A stretch of 64,000 nt of DNA from Salidesulfovibrio onnuriiensis. Its GTDB lineage: Bacteria > Desulfobacterota > Desulfovibrionia > Desulfovibrionales > Desulfovibrionaceae. Of this stretch, positions 1 through 9,310 are shown one piece after another; within the stretch, counting starts at the first letter, position 1; every line of letters starts with the position of its first letter. The stretch lies in contig NZ_CP040751.1 in assembly GCF_008001235.1 (NCBI RefSeq), positions 3,413,501 to 3,477,500 on the forward strand. The letters run 5' to 3'. The position numbers and the translations under genes are program-made. The notes beneath the pieces were generated by a model. That model made no database searches. It was given only the letters and a program-made list of their open reading frames with translations, and was not told the DNA's origin.

Positions 1-1353
1 GATGATGGTATCGCCCTGCTCGAAAGCGGGATGATTCTTGACGAACTCCTCGGCCCGCTCCTGATGGTTGCTGAGGCTTGTATCAGGCGCTCCCGGAATA
101 ACCCCCCACGACAAGTTACAGAAATGCCTTGCAATGCTGTCGGATGTCAAGGCGTATACGCTCTGCTTGGGACGGCAGGAGGAAAGGATGCGCGCGGTCG
201 CACCGGAAGTGGAGTGGCAAACCAGGCCCTTGGCGTCGGTCTTTCCGGCCAGCATGGCGGCCGCATAGGCCAGGTAGGTGGCCGGGTGCTCCAGGTCGCC
301 GGGATGCAGGGCCACTTCGTCCTGCTGCTCGAAATAGAACTGTTCGATCTCGTAGGCGATGGTGCGCATGAAATCGACAGCTTCATAAGGATAGCTGCCG
401 ATGGCTGTTTCCTCGGAAAGCATGATGCAGTCCGCGCCGTCCAGGATGGCGTTGGCCACGTCCGTGGTTTCCGCGCGGGTGGCCATGGGCGTCTTGACCA
501 TGGAGAGCAGCATCTGGGTGGCCACGATAACCGGCATGCCGCGCTTGTTGCACGCGCGGATGATGCGCTTCTGGGTGGCGGGCAGCTCGGCCAGGTTCAT
601 TTCCAGGCCCAGGTCGCCGCGGGCGACCATGACGCCGTCGGTTTCATCCAGGATGCTGTCCAGGTTGTCGATGGCGGCGGTGGTTTCCAGCTTGGTGATG
701 ATGGGCAGGCGGCGTCCGAGCTTGTCCATCTCGGCCTTGAGCACCTTCAGGTCGTCGGCGGTCTGGACGTAGCTCAGGGCCACGCAGTCCACGCCGAGGC
801 CCATGCCGAAGGCCAGGTCTTCCTTGTCCTTCTCGGTCATGGCGTCCAGCGGAGTGACCTTGCCCGGGAAAGCAATGCCCTTGCGGGGCGGCGCAATGCC
901 GGAGTTGATGGCGCGCAGGCGGACCAGGTGCTCGTTTTCACGCTTAATGGCCGTGAAACGGAGCATGCCGTCGGAAAGGGCCACGGAGTCGCCTTCCTTG
1001 ATAACCTCGATCAGCTCGGGCATGTCCAGGCAGATAAAGGCGTCGCCGCCCTTGTCGGCCATGGCGCTGGTGCCGAGCATGACTTCGTCGCCCTTGTTGA
1101 TGTCCAGGGTACCCTTGCCCACGTCGGACGTACGCACCTTGGGACCGGAAAGGTCCTGCAGGATGGTCAGGGTGTAGCCGGTTTCCTCTTCCAGCTTGCG
1201 GATGATCTTCACGCGTTCGCTGAAGAATTCCTTGTCGCCGTGGGAGAAGTTCAGGCGGAAAATCTTGGCGCCGGAATGCACCAACTTCCTGATCTGGTCT
1301 TCTTCCTGGGTTGCGGGCCCGATGGTCGCAACGATCTTGATATGTCTGTCCAT
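1..1353 (-). CDS. pyk: Pyruvate kinase (3' end outside window)
   Basis: Converts phosphoenolpyruvate and ADP to pyruvate and ATP, the last step of glycolysis, in the cytoplasm. The leftward frame is open from an ATG at 1351-1353 to the window edge, 451 codons without a stop. The N-terminus contains KIVATIGPAT and the middle contains MVARGDLGLEMN, the usual pyruvate kinase signatures; the GDxG region binds metal and substrate. Full-length enzymes are about 470-480 residues, so only the last few dozen codons are missing. A GGAGG ribosome site lies at 1364-1368. The gene is divergent from the dcw cluster and has its own promoter at 1483-1511. A long open frame on the opposite strand is only a shadow of this gene. 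Confidence 0.96.
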   Translation of the reverse strand, partial: MDRHIKIVATIGPATQEEDQIRKLVHSGAKIFRLNFSHGDKEFFSERVKIIRKLEEETGYTLTILQDLSGPKVRTSDVGKGTLDINKGDEVMLGTSAMADKGGDAFICLDMPELIEVIKEGDSVALSDGMLRFTAIKRENEHLVRLRAINSGIAPPRKGIAFPGKVTPLDAMTEKDKEDLAFGMGLGVDCVALSYVQTADDLKVLKAEMDKLGRRLPIITKLETTAAIDNLDSILDETDGVMVARGDLGLEMNLAELPATQKRIIRACNKRGMPVIVATQMLLSMVKTPMATRAETTDVANAILDGADCIMLSEETAIGSYPYEAVDFMRTIAYEIEQFYFEQQDEVALHPGDLEHPATYLAYAAAMLAGKTDAKGLVCHSTSGATARILSSCRPKQSVYALTSDSIARHFCNLSWGVIPGAPDTSLSNHQERAEEFVKNHPAFEQGDTII

Positions 1354-1482
1354 AAAAAATAATCCTCCGGAATGGAGCTGGCGCATTTGGGGGAGGCGCC
1401 GTAAGACGTTATTAAGCAACCAGCAACTACCTCATTGAAATTGCTGGCTTTCCATTCTCTCCCGAAGCATTACTACCCCGCG

Positions 1483-1511
1483 ATAGTAGGCACACAACCC
1501 CGAAAAAGCAA
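1483..1511 (-). promoter_or_regulatory. Sigma-70-type promoter of pyk
   Basis: Read on the minus strand, TTGCTT (1506-1511) and TACTAT (1483-1488) are separated by exactly 17 bases. This predicts a start near 1476 and a leader of about 120 nt before the pyk ATG. Confidence 0.6.
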
Positions 1512-1581
1512 CAGTATACTGATAATTTCCCCACCTATTTTACTCTTTTCTGGTTGACAAATGGGGGAATATCATTCACGT

Positions 1582-1640
1582 GTGGTAAAAAGTGGGACAA
1601 AGTAGAACATCTGGGTAAGAAAGTGGGACCACTTTACCAC
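1582..1640 (+). promoter_or_regulatory. Probable MraZ operator upstream of mraZ
   Basis: Three TGGG(A/T) boxes lie at 1593, 1612 and 1624, just before mraZ. They sit inside an inverted repeat, GTGGTAAA (1582-1589) with TTTACCAC (1633-1640), and a smaller palindrome AGTGG-GA-CCACT (1622-1633). MraZ is known to bind repeated TGGGN boxes in its own promoter and repress the cluster. A TTGACA lies at 1554-1559, but I see no good -10 at the right distance, so the exact promoter is unclear. Confidence 0.55.
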
Positions 1641-1652
1641 AAAGGGGAATGA

Positions 1653-2099
1653 ATGCGATTTCGCGGTCACGCACATAGGAGCCTCGACGACAAGGGTAGG
1701 CTCATATTGCCTCCGGACTTCAAGGACAAGATCCTTGCCGAAGTTCCGGACGGCAGGCTCGTGCTGACCATCTGGGAAAAGCATGTCATCGGAATATCCC
1801 CCGCCCAGTGGGACCGGCTGGAGGAAGAACTTGAGAAGATCAAGGCTCCCAGCCGCCAGATGCAGAACATCATCCGAATATTCTATTCCGGCTACGAGGA
1901 AGTGACTGTGGCCAAGAATGGCCGCATAGCCATCCCCGCCCACCTGAGAAAGAGCGGGAAGCTGGACAAGGATATAGTGGTGATGGGCGCGGGCAGGCGC
2001 TTCGAAATCTGGCCGGCGGAAAGCTTTGATGCTCTTCTCGAAGAAGATTACGACGTCTCGGACGAGCTGGCGGACAACAGCGTCAGCCTGCCGTTCTGA
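1653..2099 (+). CDS. mraZ: MraZ transcriptional regulator
   Basis: DNA-binding regulator that opens the dcw cluster and normally represses its own transcription. The 148-residue protein starts MRFRGHAHRSLDDKGRL and shows the two tandem SpoVT/AbrB-like half domains (about residues 5-50 and 75-120). The repeated core is seen in LDDKGRLILP and VAKNGRIAIP. Length fits the family (about 145-150). The ATG at 1653 follows an AAGGGG ribosome site. It is the first gene of a rightward run through ftsZ, and TGGG boxes consistent with autoregulation lie directly upstream. Confidence 0.95.
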   Translation: MRFRGHAHRSLDDKGRLILPPDFKDKILAEVPDGRLVLTIWEKHVIGISPAQWDRLEEELEKIKAPSRQMQNIIRIFYSGYEEVTVAKNGRIAIPAHLRKSGKLDKDIVVMGAGRRFEIWPAESFDALLEEDYDVSDELADNSVSLPF

Positions 2100-2113
2100 T
2101 CATGGGGAAGCCA

Positions 2114-3085
2114 ATGGCCGACCCGGCGTCGAAACACACAACGGTTCTTTTACAGGAAGTGGTGGAATGGCTCCGCCCCCAACCGGGAAAACGCTACATG
2201 GATGGCACTCTCGGCATGGGCGGACACAGCCTGGCGATTCTCGAAGCGGCCTTGGGCAAGGCCGACCTTCTCGGCTTAGACCGCGACGAGATAGCACTGG
2301 GGCTGGCGGCGCAGCGGCTGGAAAAACACAAGGGCCGCACGCATCTGTTCCACCTGCCCTTCAGCGAGTTCGAGGCCGCCCTGGACGAACTCGACTGGGA
2401 TGGGATTGACGGCGCGGTCCTGGACCTCGGCGTATCGTCCATGCAACTGGACGAAGCCGACAGGGGCTTCAGCTTCATGGCTGACGGCCCGCTGGACATG
2501 CGCATGGACTCCACGAGCGGACTTCGGCCCGCAAGCGAGCTGGTCAATACCATGAAACATGGGGAGCTGGCCCGGATCATCCGGGAGTACGGCGAAGACC
2601 CCATGGCGGGCAAGATAGCGGCGGCCATCCTGAGAGAACGGGAAAAGCAGGAAATCACGACCACGCTGCAATTGGCGGACATCGTGAAAAACGCCTACCC
2701 GCCCAAGATGCGGCGGCTGGCGCGGCTCCATCCCGCAACCCGTACCTTTCAGGGCCTCAGAATAGCGGTGAACAGGGAATTGGAGGAACTTGACACCTTC
2801 CTCTCCAACATCATCGGACGACTCAAACCGGGTGGCAGAGTGGCCATCATCTCGTTTCACTCCCTGGAAGACAGGGCCGTGAAGCGGGCCTTCAGGGAAG
2901 CGGCGAAAGCCTGCACCTGTCCGAGCCACCAAATGCATTGCACCTGCGACGGCGTCCCGAAACTCAAAGTGCTGACAAAGAAGCCTCAGCTACCCACCGA
3001 AGAGGAGATGCGGGTCAACCCGCGCTCCAGGGGCGCAAAGCTCCGGGTGGCGGAGAAGCTCAAACCGGATGGAGAACAGGCATGA
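2114..3085 (+). CDS. rsmH: 16S rRNA m4C1402 methyltransferase RsmH
   Basis: Methylates N4 of cytidine 1402 in 16S rRNA using S-adenosylmethionine. The 323-residue protein has the SAM-binding loop DGTLGMGGHS near residue 30, DLGVSSMQLD, and the family region ATRTFQGLRIAVN and IISFHSLEDR. I chose the ATG at 2114 because GGGGA at 2104-2108 is well placed for it and the protein then begins just before the conserved HTTVLLQEVV. An in-frame ATG at 2102 would add four residues and is the alternative. The stop overlaps the ftsL start at 3082, which implies coupled translation. Confidence 0.95.
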   Translation: MADPASKHTTVLLQEVVEWLRPQPGKRYMDGTLGMGGHSLAILEAALGKADLLGLDRDEIALGLAAQRLEKHKGRTHLFHLPFSEFEAALDELDWDGIDGAVLDLGVSSMQLDEADRGFSFMADGPLDMRMDSTSGLRPASELVNTMKHGELARIIREYGEDPMAGKIAAAILREREKQEITTTLQLADIVKNAYPPKMRRLARLHPATRTFQGLRIAVNRELEELDTFLSNIIGRLKPGGRVAIISFHSLEDRAVKRAFREAAKACTCPSHQMHCTCDGVPKLKVLTKKPQLPTEEEMRVNPRSRGAKLRVAEKLKPDGEQA

Positions 3086-3363
3086 GTTTGATCGACCGGA
3101 ATTGGTTGCCACTACTTCTCACCTCCCTGGCCCTGGCGCTGGGACTAGGACTGGCATCCGTCTGGTTGAACATCGAACGTCATGATCTGGCCTACGACCT
3201 CAGCAATCTCGAGGAGCAGCGCGACCGCAAGTCCGCCCTGCTCGTGAAGCTTGAGGTGGAGCGCGACAATCTGGCCTCTCCCTACCGGCTGCGCAAGCTG
3301 GCGGAGAAGTACGGCCTCGCCGTCGCCACCCCCGGGCAGATCCGCAACGTCGATGAACACTAG
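3082..3363 (+). CDS. ftsL: Cell division protein FtsL-like
   Basis: Small bitopic inner-membrane protein of the divisome that works with FtsB and FtsQ to recruit and activate FtsW and FtsI. The 93-residue protein has a short cytoplasmic tail, one membrane helix (about residues 8-27) and a charged coiled-coil-like stretch with heptad leucines (about 30-65). It ends in the RLRKLAEKYGLAVATPGQ region typical of FtsL-type proteins. Sequence conservation is weak in this family, so the call rests on topology, size and position between rsmH and ftsI. It overlaps rsmH by four bases. Confidence 0.85.
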   Translation: MSLIDRNWLPLLLTSLALALGLGLASVWLNIERHDLAYDLSNLEEQRDRKSALLVKLEVERDNLASPYRLRKLAEKYGLAVATPGQIRNVDEH

Positions 3364-3382
3364 TCAGTAGAGGATTTTCGCC

Positions 3383-5350
3383 ATGACCGGCAAGACCAAA
3401 CAAGGCAAGAAGGATTTCAGCAAGGCCAAGATCATTCTGGTAATGATCTTCTTCGGCCTTGCCCTTTGCGCGTTGTGGGTCCGGGCCGGCTGGGTCCAGC
3501 TGCACGAGGGTGAATGGCTGGAAAAGATGGCCGCCCGCCAGAACTTCACCGCCGAGCTCGAATTCGGCGAACGCGGCCGCATCCTGGACCGCAACGGCAA
3601 CATGCTGGCCACCAGCGTGGAAGCCAAGAGCGTCTACCTTGTTCCGCCCAAGGCAAAGCCCGCCGTGGACAAGGTGGCCGGGACGCTGAACCGCATCCTG
3701 GGGGTTTCCGCAGGCACGATGCGCGCACGCATCAATTCCGGGAAAAAATTCGTCTGGGTCAAGCGGCAGATCACGGACAAGCAAGCTTTGGCGATCAAAG
3801 AGGCGGACCTGCCTGGCGTCCACCTTTCCACTGAATATACGAGGCTTTACCCCAATGGGCATCTCGCCGGGCAGGTCCTTGGTTTCGTGGGAATCGACGG
3901 CAAGGGACTGGAAGGCATCGAAAAACAATTCAATGAGCGCATGACCCCGGGCAAGGCCCGCTTCGTGGTCCAGCGCGACGCCAGGGGACGCAAGCTCTAT
4001 CTCGACTCCCAGGGCCGCGAGGTGAACATCGACGGCAAGGACGTCCACCTGACCATCGACGCCCACATCCAGAACGCCGCGGAACAGGCCCTGGCCGCCT
4101 CCGTGGAAAAATACCACGGCACCGCAGGGCTGGTCATCGCCGTGGAGGTGAAGAGCGGCGACATCCTGGCCATGGCCAACTACCCCTTCTTCAACCCCAA
4201 CGTCTACGGCCGCACCAAGGCGTCGGTCCGCCGCAACCGCGCGGCCACGGACGTCTACGAACCCGGCTCCAGCCTCAAGCCCCTGCTCATCGGCGCGGCC
4301 CTGCAGGAAGGCGTGGTGGACCCGGACAAGCTCTATTTCTGCGAGAACGGACGCTGGCGCATCGGCCGCAAGACCATCAAGGACACCCACCCGGCGGCAT
4401 GGCAGCCCGTACGCAAGATCCTGCGCTACTCCAGCAACATCGGCATGGCCAAGATCGCCATGGACCTGGGCGCGGGCAAATATCACGAATATCTTTCCAA
4501 GCTCGGCTTCGGGCACGAAACCGGCATCCGGATTCCGGCCGAGCGCTCCGGCATCGTTCATCCGCCCGAAAAGTGGCGCAAGCTCGACCTGGCGGCCATC
4601 AGCTTCGGCCAGGCCATCGGCGTCACGGGCCTGCAGCTGGCCAAGTCATTTCTCTGCCTGGCCAACGGCGGGGTCATGAAGGATCTGCGCCTGGTCAAAG
4701 ATCCCGGGAAGACTCAGGAAACCACCCAGCCCGTGCGCGTGTTCAGCGAGGAAGTCACCGACACCGTGCTTGCGCTCATGGAAGAAGTGGTGCAAATGGA
4801 CGGCACCGGACGCAAGGCACGAATTCAGGGAATCACCGTGGCAGGCAAGACCGGCACCGCGCAGAAGGCGGCCGTCGGCGGCTACGGCACCAAATATCTC
4901 TCCTCCTTCGTGGGACTCGTTCCCGGGGACAAGCCCGAATACCTCGTCATCTGCATGGTGGATGAACCCACCAAGAACGATTACGGCGGAACCGTGGCGG
5001 CCCCGGTGGTCCGCGAAGTCATGATCGACACCTTGGCCTACAACGGCATGCTGCCCGACGCGGCAGGCGAAGCCCTGGCCGAGGAAAACACCGTGCACGA
5101 CATCGACAGTACGGAGCTGGCCCAGACCCTGGCTCCGACCCCGGCTTTCGACGCCGGAAACACCGTTCCGAACATCAAGGGAATGCCCGTACGGCGCGCC
5201 CTCGAACTTTTAGTGAAAAAAGGGATTGTTCCGGTCCTCAAGGGAGACGGCATGACCGTCACCGGCCAAAAACCCGCTCCCGGCTCACCGTGGCCGGAAG
5301 AACAACAGACGGAGGGGAAGAACGATGTTTTTGTTCTCTGGCTCTCCTAG
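3383..5350 (+). CDS. ftsI: Peptidoglycan transpeptidase FtsI (PBP3) with C-terminal PASTA domain
   Basis: Class B penicillin-binding protein that crosslinks septal peptidoglycan in the periplasm. It has a short cytoplasmic tail, one membrane helix (about 15-38), a dimerisation domain, and a transpeptidase domain with all three catalytic motifs: SSLK with nucleophile Ser296, SSN (350-352) and KTGT (489-492). At 655 residues it is longer than Escherichia coli FtsI (588). The extra C-terminal part contains TVPNIKGMPVRRALELL, which looks like a PASTA domain, a beta-lactam/muropeptide-binding fold better known from Gram-positive PBP2x. It lies between ftsL and murE; the murE upstream start codons overlap its end. 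Confidence 0.95.
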   Translation: MTGKTKQGKKDFSKAKIILVMIFFGLALCALWVRAGWVQLHEGEWLEKMAARQNFTAELEFGERGRILDRNGNMLATSVEAKSVYLVPPKAKPAVDKVAGTLNRILGVSAGTMRARINSGKKFVWVKRQITDKQALAIKEADLPGVHLSTEYTRLYPNGHLAGQVLGFVGIDGKGLEGIEKQFNERMTPGKARFVVQRDARGRKLYLDSQGREVNIDGKDVHLTIDAHIQNAAEQALAASVEKYHGTAGLVIAVEVKSGDILAMANYPFFNPNVYGRTKASVRRNRAATDVYEPGSSLKPLLIGAALQEGVVDPDKLYFCENGRWRIGRKTIKDTHPAAWQPVRKILRYSSNIGMAKIAMDLGAGKYHEYLSKLGFGHETGIRIPAERSGIVHPPEKWRKLDLAAISFGQAIGVTGLQLAKSFLCLANGGVMKDLRLVKDPGKTQETTQPVRVFSEEVTDTVLALMEEVVQMDGTGRKARIQGITVAGKTGTAQKAAVGGYGTKYLSSFVGLVPGDKPEYLVICMVDEPTKNDYGGTVAAPVVREVMIDTLAYNGMLPDAAGEALAEENTVHDIDSTELAQTLAPTPAFDAGNTVPNIKGMPVRRALELLVKKGIVPVLKGDGMTVTGQKPAPGSPWPEEQQTEGKNDVFVLWLS

Positions 5351-5363
5351 CAGGAAAAAGACA

Positions 5364-6848
5364 ATGACTCGTGGCGCAATGGAATTCAAGGAACTGGTCA
5401 AACTGGTGCGCGAAGGCCTCATGGTCCGCACCGATTCGCGCCAGGTACAGGAGGGGGAATGCTTCGTGGCCATGCCCGGCACGGCCGTGCGCGGCATCGA
5501 CTACATCCCCATGGCCCTGCAGAAGGGCGCCAAATACATAGTGGCCCCGGAGGATTCCCGGGACCTGGTGGCCCCGGTGGCCGAGGATGAAGCCGTTGTC
5601 TGCTACGTGGGCAACACGGCCAAGGCGTTGGGCGAACTGGCCCGCGCCTACTTCAAGACCGACGAGTTGGACATGAAGCTGGTGGCCATCACCGGCACCA
5701 ACGGCAAGACCACCACCAGCTACATCATCGAGCACCTGCTCTCGGCTGCGGGCCGCAAGGTGGGCGTGCTGGGAACGGTCACCTACCGCTGGCCCGGCTT
5801 TTCCATCGACGCCAAGCTGACCACCCCGGACTGCTGGATGATCCACGAGCTGCTGGCCAACATGGCCAAGGCCGACGTGGACGCCGTGGTCATGGAGGTT
5901 TCCTCCCACGCCCTGGACCAGTACCGCGTGGCCGGGCTGGACTTCGACGTGGCCGTGATCTCCAACCTGACCCAGGACCACCTGGACTACCACGGCGACA
6001 TGGAGACCTACTTCCGGGCCAAGGCAAAACTTTTCACGGAATATCCGCACCTGGACAAGTGCTGCGTCATCAACTTCGACGACCCGTACTGCCGCAGACT
6101 CCTGAACGAATGCGAAGTGGCCATCGGCTACGGCTTCGGCGATCCGGGCAGCTCGGACAAGTCCACCCTGCGCGGCCGCATCCTTTCCAACGACCGCAAC
6201 GGCCTGAAACTGGAATGCGGCTTCAAGGGCAAGACCTGGGAAATCGAATCCGGGCTCATCGGCCAGCACAACGCCATGAACCTGCTGGCCGCCCAGGCCG
6301 TGGGCCTGTGCATCGGCCTGAACTGCAAGGACATGCGCTCGCTGAGCGAATTCAAGGGCGTTCCGGGCAGGCTGGAACGGGTCGAGAACGAACTCGGCCT
6401 GCATGTCTTCGTGGACTACGCCCACACCCCGGACGCGCTGGTCAACGTGCAAAAGGCGCTCAAGAGCCTCGATTTCGACCGGCTCATCACCGTGTTCGGC
6501 TGCGGCGGCAACCGCGACCGCACCAAGCGGCCGGTCATGGGACGCGCAGTGGCCGAATACGCGGACGTGGCCGTGCTGACCTCGGACAACCCCCGCGACG
6601 AGGAACCGCTGGCCATCATGGACGACGCCCGCCCGGGCCTCAAAAACGCCGCCAGGGTCATGGAAAACCAGGACCGCCAGGAGGCCATCACCATGGCCGT
6701 GCGCGAAATGACCGAGGGCGACGCCCTGCTCGTGGCCGGCAAGGGGCACGAGGACTACCAGGTGCTCAAGGACGTGACCCTGCACTTCTCCGATGTGGAG
6801 GCCGTGCAGAAGGCCGTCGACATCGTCAAGGGAGAACGGAACAAGTGA
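5364..6848 (+). CDS. murE: UDP-MurNAc-L-Ala-D-Glu--meso-diaminopimelate ligase
   Basis: Cytoplasmic ATP-dependent ligase adding the third residue of the murein stem peptide. It has the Mur ligase P-loop GTNGKTTT (about 111-118), the central domain, and the DNPR motif (about 408-411), which marks the meso-diaminopimelate enzymes rather than the lysine type. I chose ATG 5364 because AGGA at 5352-5355 gives eight-base spacing; 494 residues fits the family. In-frame ATGs at 5325 (overlapping ftsI) and 5379 are alternatives. The last codons run into murF as GTGA, a four-base overlap. Confidence 0.95.
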   Translation: MTRGAMEFKELVKLVREGLMVRTDSRQVQEGECFVAMPGTAVRGIDYIPMALQKGAKYIVAPEDSRDLVAPVAEDEAVVCYVGNTAKALGELARAYFKTDELDMKLVAITGTNGKTTTSYIIEHLLSAAGRKVGVLGTVTYRWPGFSIDAKLTTPDCWMIHELLANMAKADVDAVVMEVSSHALDQYRVAGLDFDVAVISNLTQDHLDYHGDMETYFRAKAKLFTEYPHLDKCCVINFDDPYCRRLLNECEVAIGYGFGDPGSSDKSTLRGRILSNDRNGLKLECGFKGKTWEIESGLIGQHNAMNLLAAQAVGLCIGLNCKDMRSLSEFKGVPGRLERVENELGLHVFVDYAHTPDALVNVQKALKSLDFDRLITVFGCGGNRDRTKRPVMGRAVAEYADVAVLTSDNPRDEEPLAIMDDARPGLKNAARVMENQDRQEAITMAVREMTEGDALLVAGKGHEDYQVLKDVTLHFSDVEAVQKAVDIVKGERNK

Positions 6849-8227
6849 TCATGACCCTGGCCGACATACAGCGCTGCCTCACGGGCATGGCCGACAGCGG
6901 CATGGAAGGCATCCAGGTGCACGCCGTGCGCACGGACAGCCGCGCGGTCACCAGCGGCGACCTCTACATCTGCATCGAAGGCGAACGCTTCGACGGGCAC
7001 GAATTCGCGGCACAGGCCGCCAAGGCCGGAGCCTGCGGCATCGTATCCTCCAAGATCCTGGATCCGTCCATCGAGGAAGCCGGCGTGCCCGTGTTCATGG
7101 TCCGCGACACCACCGTGGCCCTGGGCCAGCTGGCCGCCTGTTACCGTTCCCTGTGCGGGGCCAAGCTCATCGCCATCACCGGCACCGCCGGCAAGACCAC
7201 GGTCAAGGAACTCCTGGCCGAGGTCTGCTCCGCCCGCTTCGACGTGGCCAAGAACTACCGGAATTTCAACAACCAGATCGGGCTGCCCGTCTCCATGCTC
7301 CAGGCCGGCGAAAAGCAGGACCTGTGGATCATGGAATGCGGCATCAGCCTGGCGAGCGACATGGCCGAGCTCGGCCCCATCGCCTGCCCGGACGTGGCCG
7401 TGATCACCAACATCGGCCCCGGCCACCTGCAGGGGCTGGGCGACATCGAGGGCGTGGCCAAGGCCAAGGCCTCCCTGCTGCGCTATCTCCAGCCCGGCGG
7501 CGTGGCCGTGGTCAGCATGGACTACCCCCAGCTCTGGAAGGCGGCCACCGAGATCTGCCCCGAGCCCGTGGGCTTTTCCACCATGAACGAGAAGGCCTCC
7601 TTCTTCTGCCTGTTCCTGGGTCCCAGCCAGTTCGGCTCCGGCCGGTTCCTGCTGCGCACCCCCAAGGGCGAGGTGGAATTCGAAGCCCCGTTCTGCGGCG
7701 AACATTTCGCGGAAAACCTGGCCGCCGTGGCCGCCGCGGCGCATACCGTGGGCCTGGGCCCGCAGCACGTGGTGGACGGCGCTTCCCGCTTCTGCGCGGA
7801 CAACCAGCGTTTCTGCCAGCGTCCGGTGGGAAACATCACCCTCATCGACGACACCTACAACGCCAATCCCCTGTCCATGAAGCGCTCCATCGAGACCGCC
7901 AAGTGCATTGCCGGGGAAAGGCCGCTCATCCTGCTGCTGGCCGACATGCTCGAACTGGGCAGCGAGGCCGCCAAGCGCCACAGGGAACTGGGCGAGGTGC
8001 TGGCCCTGGTCAAACCCGACGCCGTGTACTGGAAGGGCGAGCACATGGACGACGTGCGCGCGGCCTATCCGGACGTGGTGGAGCTCAAGGCCCCCGAGGC
8101 CTTTGCCCGGGACTGGAAAGGCATGAACATTCATGACGCCGTGGTGCTGCTCAAGGGCTCCCGGTCCATGAAAATGGAAAAATACACCCAGGCACTCAAG
8201 GAAACCCTTGAAGGAGCTGCATCGTGA
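6845..8227 (+). CDS. murF: UDP-MurNAc-tripeptide--D-Ala-D-Ala ligase
   Basis: Completes the UDP-MurNAc-pentapeptide by adding D-alanyl-D-alanine, using ATP. It has the Mur ligase P-loop GTAGKTT (about 113-119), the [11 protein letters not shown] region and the C-terminal DDTYNANP motif, all characteristic of MurF. I chose the GTG at 6845, which overlaps the murE stop as GTGA and has AGGGAG ten bases upstream; ATG 6851 is the alternative. The frame is open much further upstream, but that part is only a shadow of murE. About 460 residues, normal for MurF. Confidence 0.94.
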   Translation: MIMTLADIQRCLTGMADSGMEGIQVHAVRTDSRAVTSGDLYICIEGERFDGHEFAAQAAKAGACGIVSSKILDPSIEEAGVPVFMVRDTTVALGQLAACYRSLCGAKLIAITGTAGKTTVKELLAEVCSARFDVAKNYRNFNNQIGLPVSMLQAGEKQDLWIMECGISLASDMAELGPIACPDVAVITNIGPGHLQGLGDIEGVAKAKASLLRYLQPGGVAVVSMDYPQLWKAATEICPEPVGFSTMNEKASFFCLFLGPSQFGSGRFLLRTPKGEVEFEAPFCGEHFAENLAAVAAAAHTVGLGPQHVVDGASRFCADNQRFCQRPVGNITLIDDTYNANPLSMKRSIETAKCIAGERPLILLLADMLELGSEAAKRHRELGEVLALVKPDAVYWKGEHMDDVRAAYPDVVELKAPEAFARDWKGMNIHDAVVLLKGSRSMKMEKYTQALKETLEGAAS

Positions 8228-9300
8228 TCTATCATCTGCTCTACCCCCTGAGCGCTGATGTCGGCGTCTTCAACGTGTTCCGGTACATCACGTTCCGGTC
8301 CATCTGGGCGCTGCTCACGGCACTCATCATCAGCATCCTCTTCGGACCGGCCATGATCCGCTGGCTCAAGAAGCTCAAGTTCGGCCAGTACATCCGCGAA
8401 GACGGTCCCGCGCACCAGCAGAAACAGGGCACCCCCACCATGGGCGGGCTCATGATCCTGACCAGCGTGCTGGTGAGCTGCCTGCTCTGGGGCGACCTGA
8501 CCAACCACTACGTGCTGCTGACCATGTTCGTGTTCGCGGGATTCGGCGTGGTGGGCTTTGCGGACGACTACATCAAGGTGGTCAAGAAGCAGAACCTGGG
8601 ACTTTCCTCCAAGGCCAAGTTCCTGGGCCAGCTGCTGGTGGCCGCCGCGGCCATCGCCGTGCTCATCCAGGAGCCCAACTACTCCACCATGCTTTCGGTT
8701 CCCTTCTTCAAGAAGATACTGCCCGACCTGGGCTGGTTCTACCTGCCCTTCGCCCTGCTGGTGCTCGTGGGCTCCAGCAACGCCGTGAACCTCACGGACG
8801 GCCTGGACGGCCTGGCCATCGGTCCCATGGTGGTGGCCATGGCCTGCTTCGCCATCTTCACCTACGCCTCGGGGCACGCGGGCATCGCCGAATACCTGTC
8901 CATCCAGAACCTGCCGGGCATCGGCGAGGTCACGGTCTTCTGCGGGGCCATGGTGGGCGCGGGCCTCGGCTTCCTGTGGTTCAACGCCTATCCGGCCCAG
9001 GTGTTCATGGGCGACACCGGCTCCCTGGCCCTGGGCGGCGCGCTCGGCTTCACGGCCGTGCTGGCCAAGCAGGAGCTGCTCCTGGTCATCGTGGGCGGGG
9101 TCTTCGTCTTCGAAACCCTCTCGGTGATCCTCCAGGTGGGCTACTTCAAGATGACCGGCGGCAAGCGCATCTTCCGCATGGCGCCGCTGCATCACCATTT
9201 CGAACTCAAGGGGATCCCGGAATCCAAGATCATCATCCGGTTCTGGATCCTTTCCATACTCATGGCGCTCATGGCGCTTTCAACCCTGAAGCTGCGGTAG
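8224..9300 (+). CDS. mraY: Phospho-MurNAc-pentapeptide translocase MraY
   Basis: Transfers phospho-MurNAc-pentapeptide from UDP to undecaprenyl phosphate, forming lipid I at the inner membrane. The 358-residue protein has about ten hydrophobic helices, the FADDYIKV aspartate pair, the [10 protein letters not shown] motif, and a C-terminal [12 protein letters not shown] histidine cluster that is a MraY hallmark. The start is a GTG overlapping the murF stop by four bases. It is co-translated with the mur genes that make its substrate. Confidence 0.97.
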   Translation: MIYHLLYPLSADVGVFNVFRYITFRSIWALLTALIISILFGPAMIRWLKKLKFGQYIREDGPAHQQKQGTPTMGGLMILTSVLVSCLLWGDLTNHYVLLTMFVFAGFGVVGFADDYIKVVKKQNLGLSSKAKFLGQLLVAAAAIAVLIQEPNYSTMLSVPFFKKILPDLGWFYLPFALLVLVGSSNAVNLTDGLDGLAIGPMVVAMACFAIFTYASGHAGIAEYLSIQNLPGIGEVTVFCGAMVGAGLGFLWFNAYPAQVFMGDTGSLALGGALGFTAVLAKQELLLVIVGGVFVFETLSVILQVGYFKMTGGKRIFRMAPLHHHFELKGIPESKIIIRFWILSILMALMALSTLKLR

Positions 9301-9310
9301 GTACCACGGA

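Noticed and set aside
31..1362. Long rightward open frame of 443 codons
   Set aside because: It is antisense to pyruvate kinase; the protein has no recognisable motifs and arises from high-GC codon use.
5259..6785. Long leftward open frames opposite ftsI, murE, zraS and leuS
   Set aside because: Histidine/glycine/valine-rich shadow translations of well-supported genes on the other strand.
6059..6845. Upstream extension of the murF frame
   Set aside because: It lies wholly inside murE and reads as an arginine/proline-rich shadow; MurF similarity begins after 6845.
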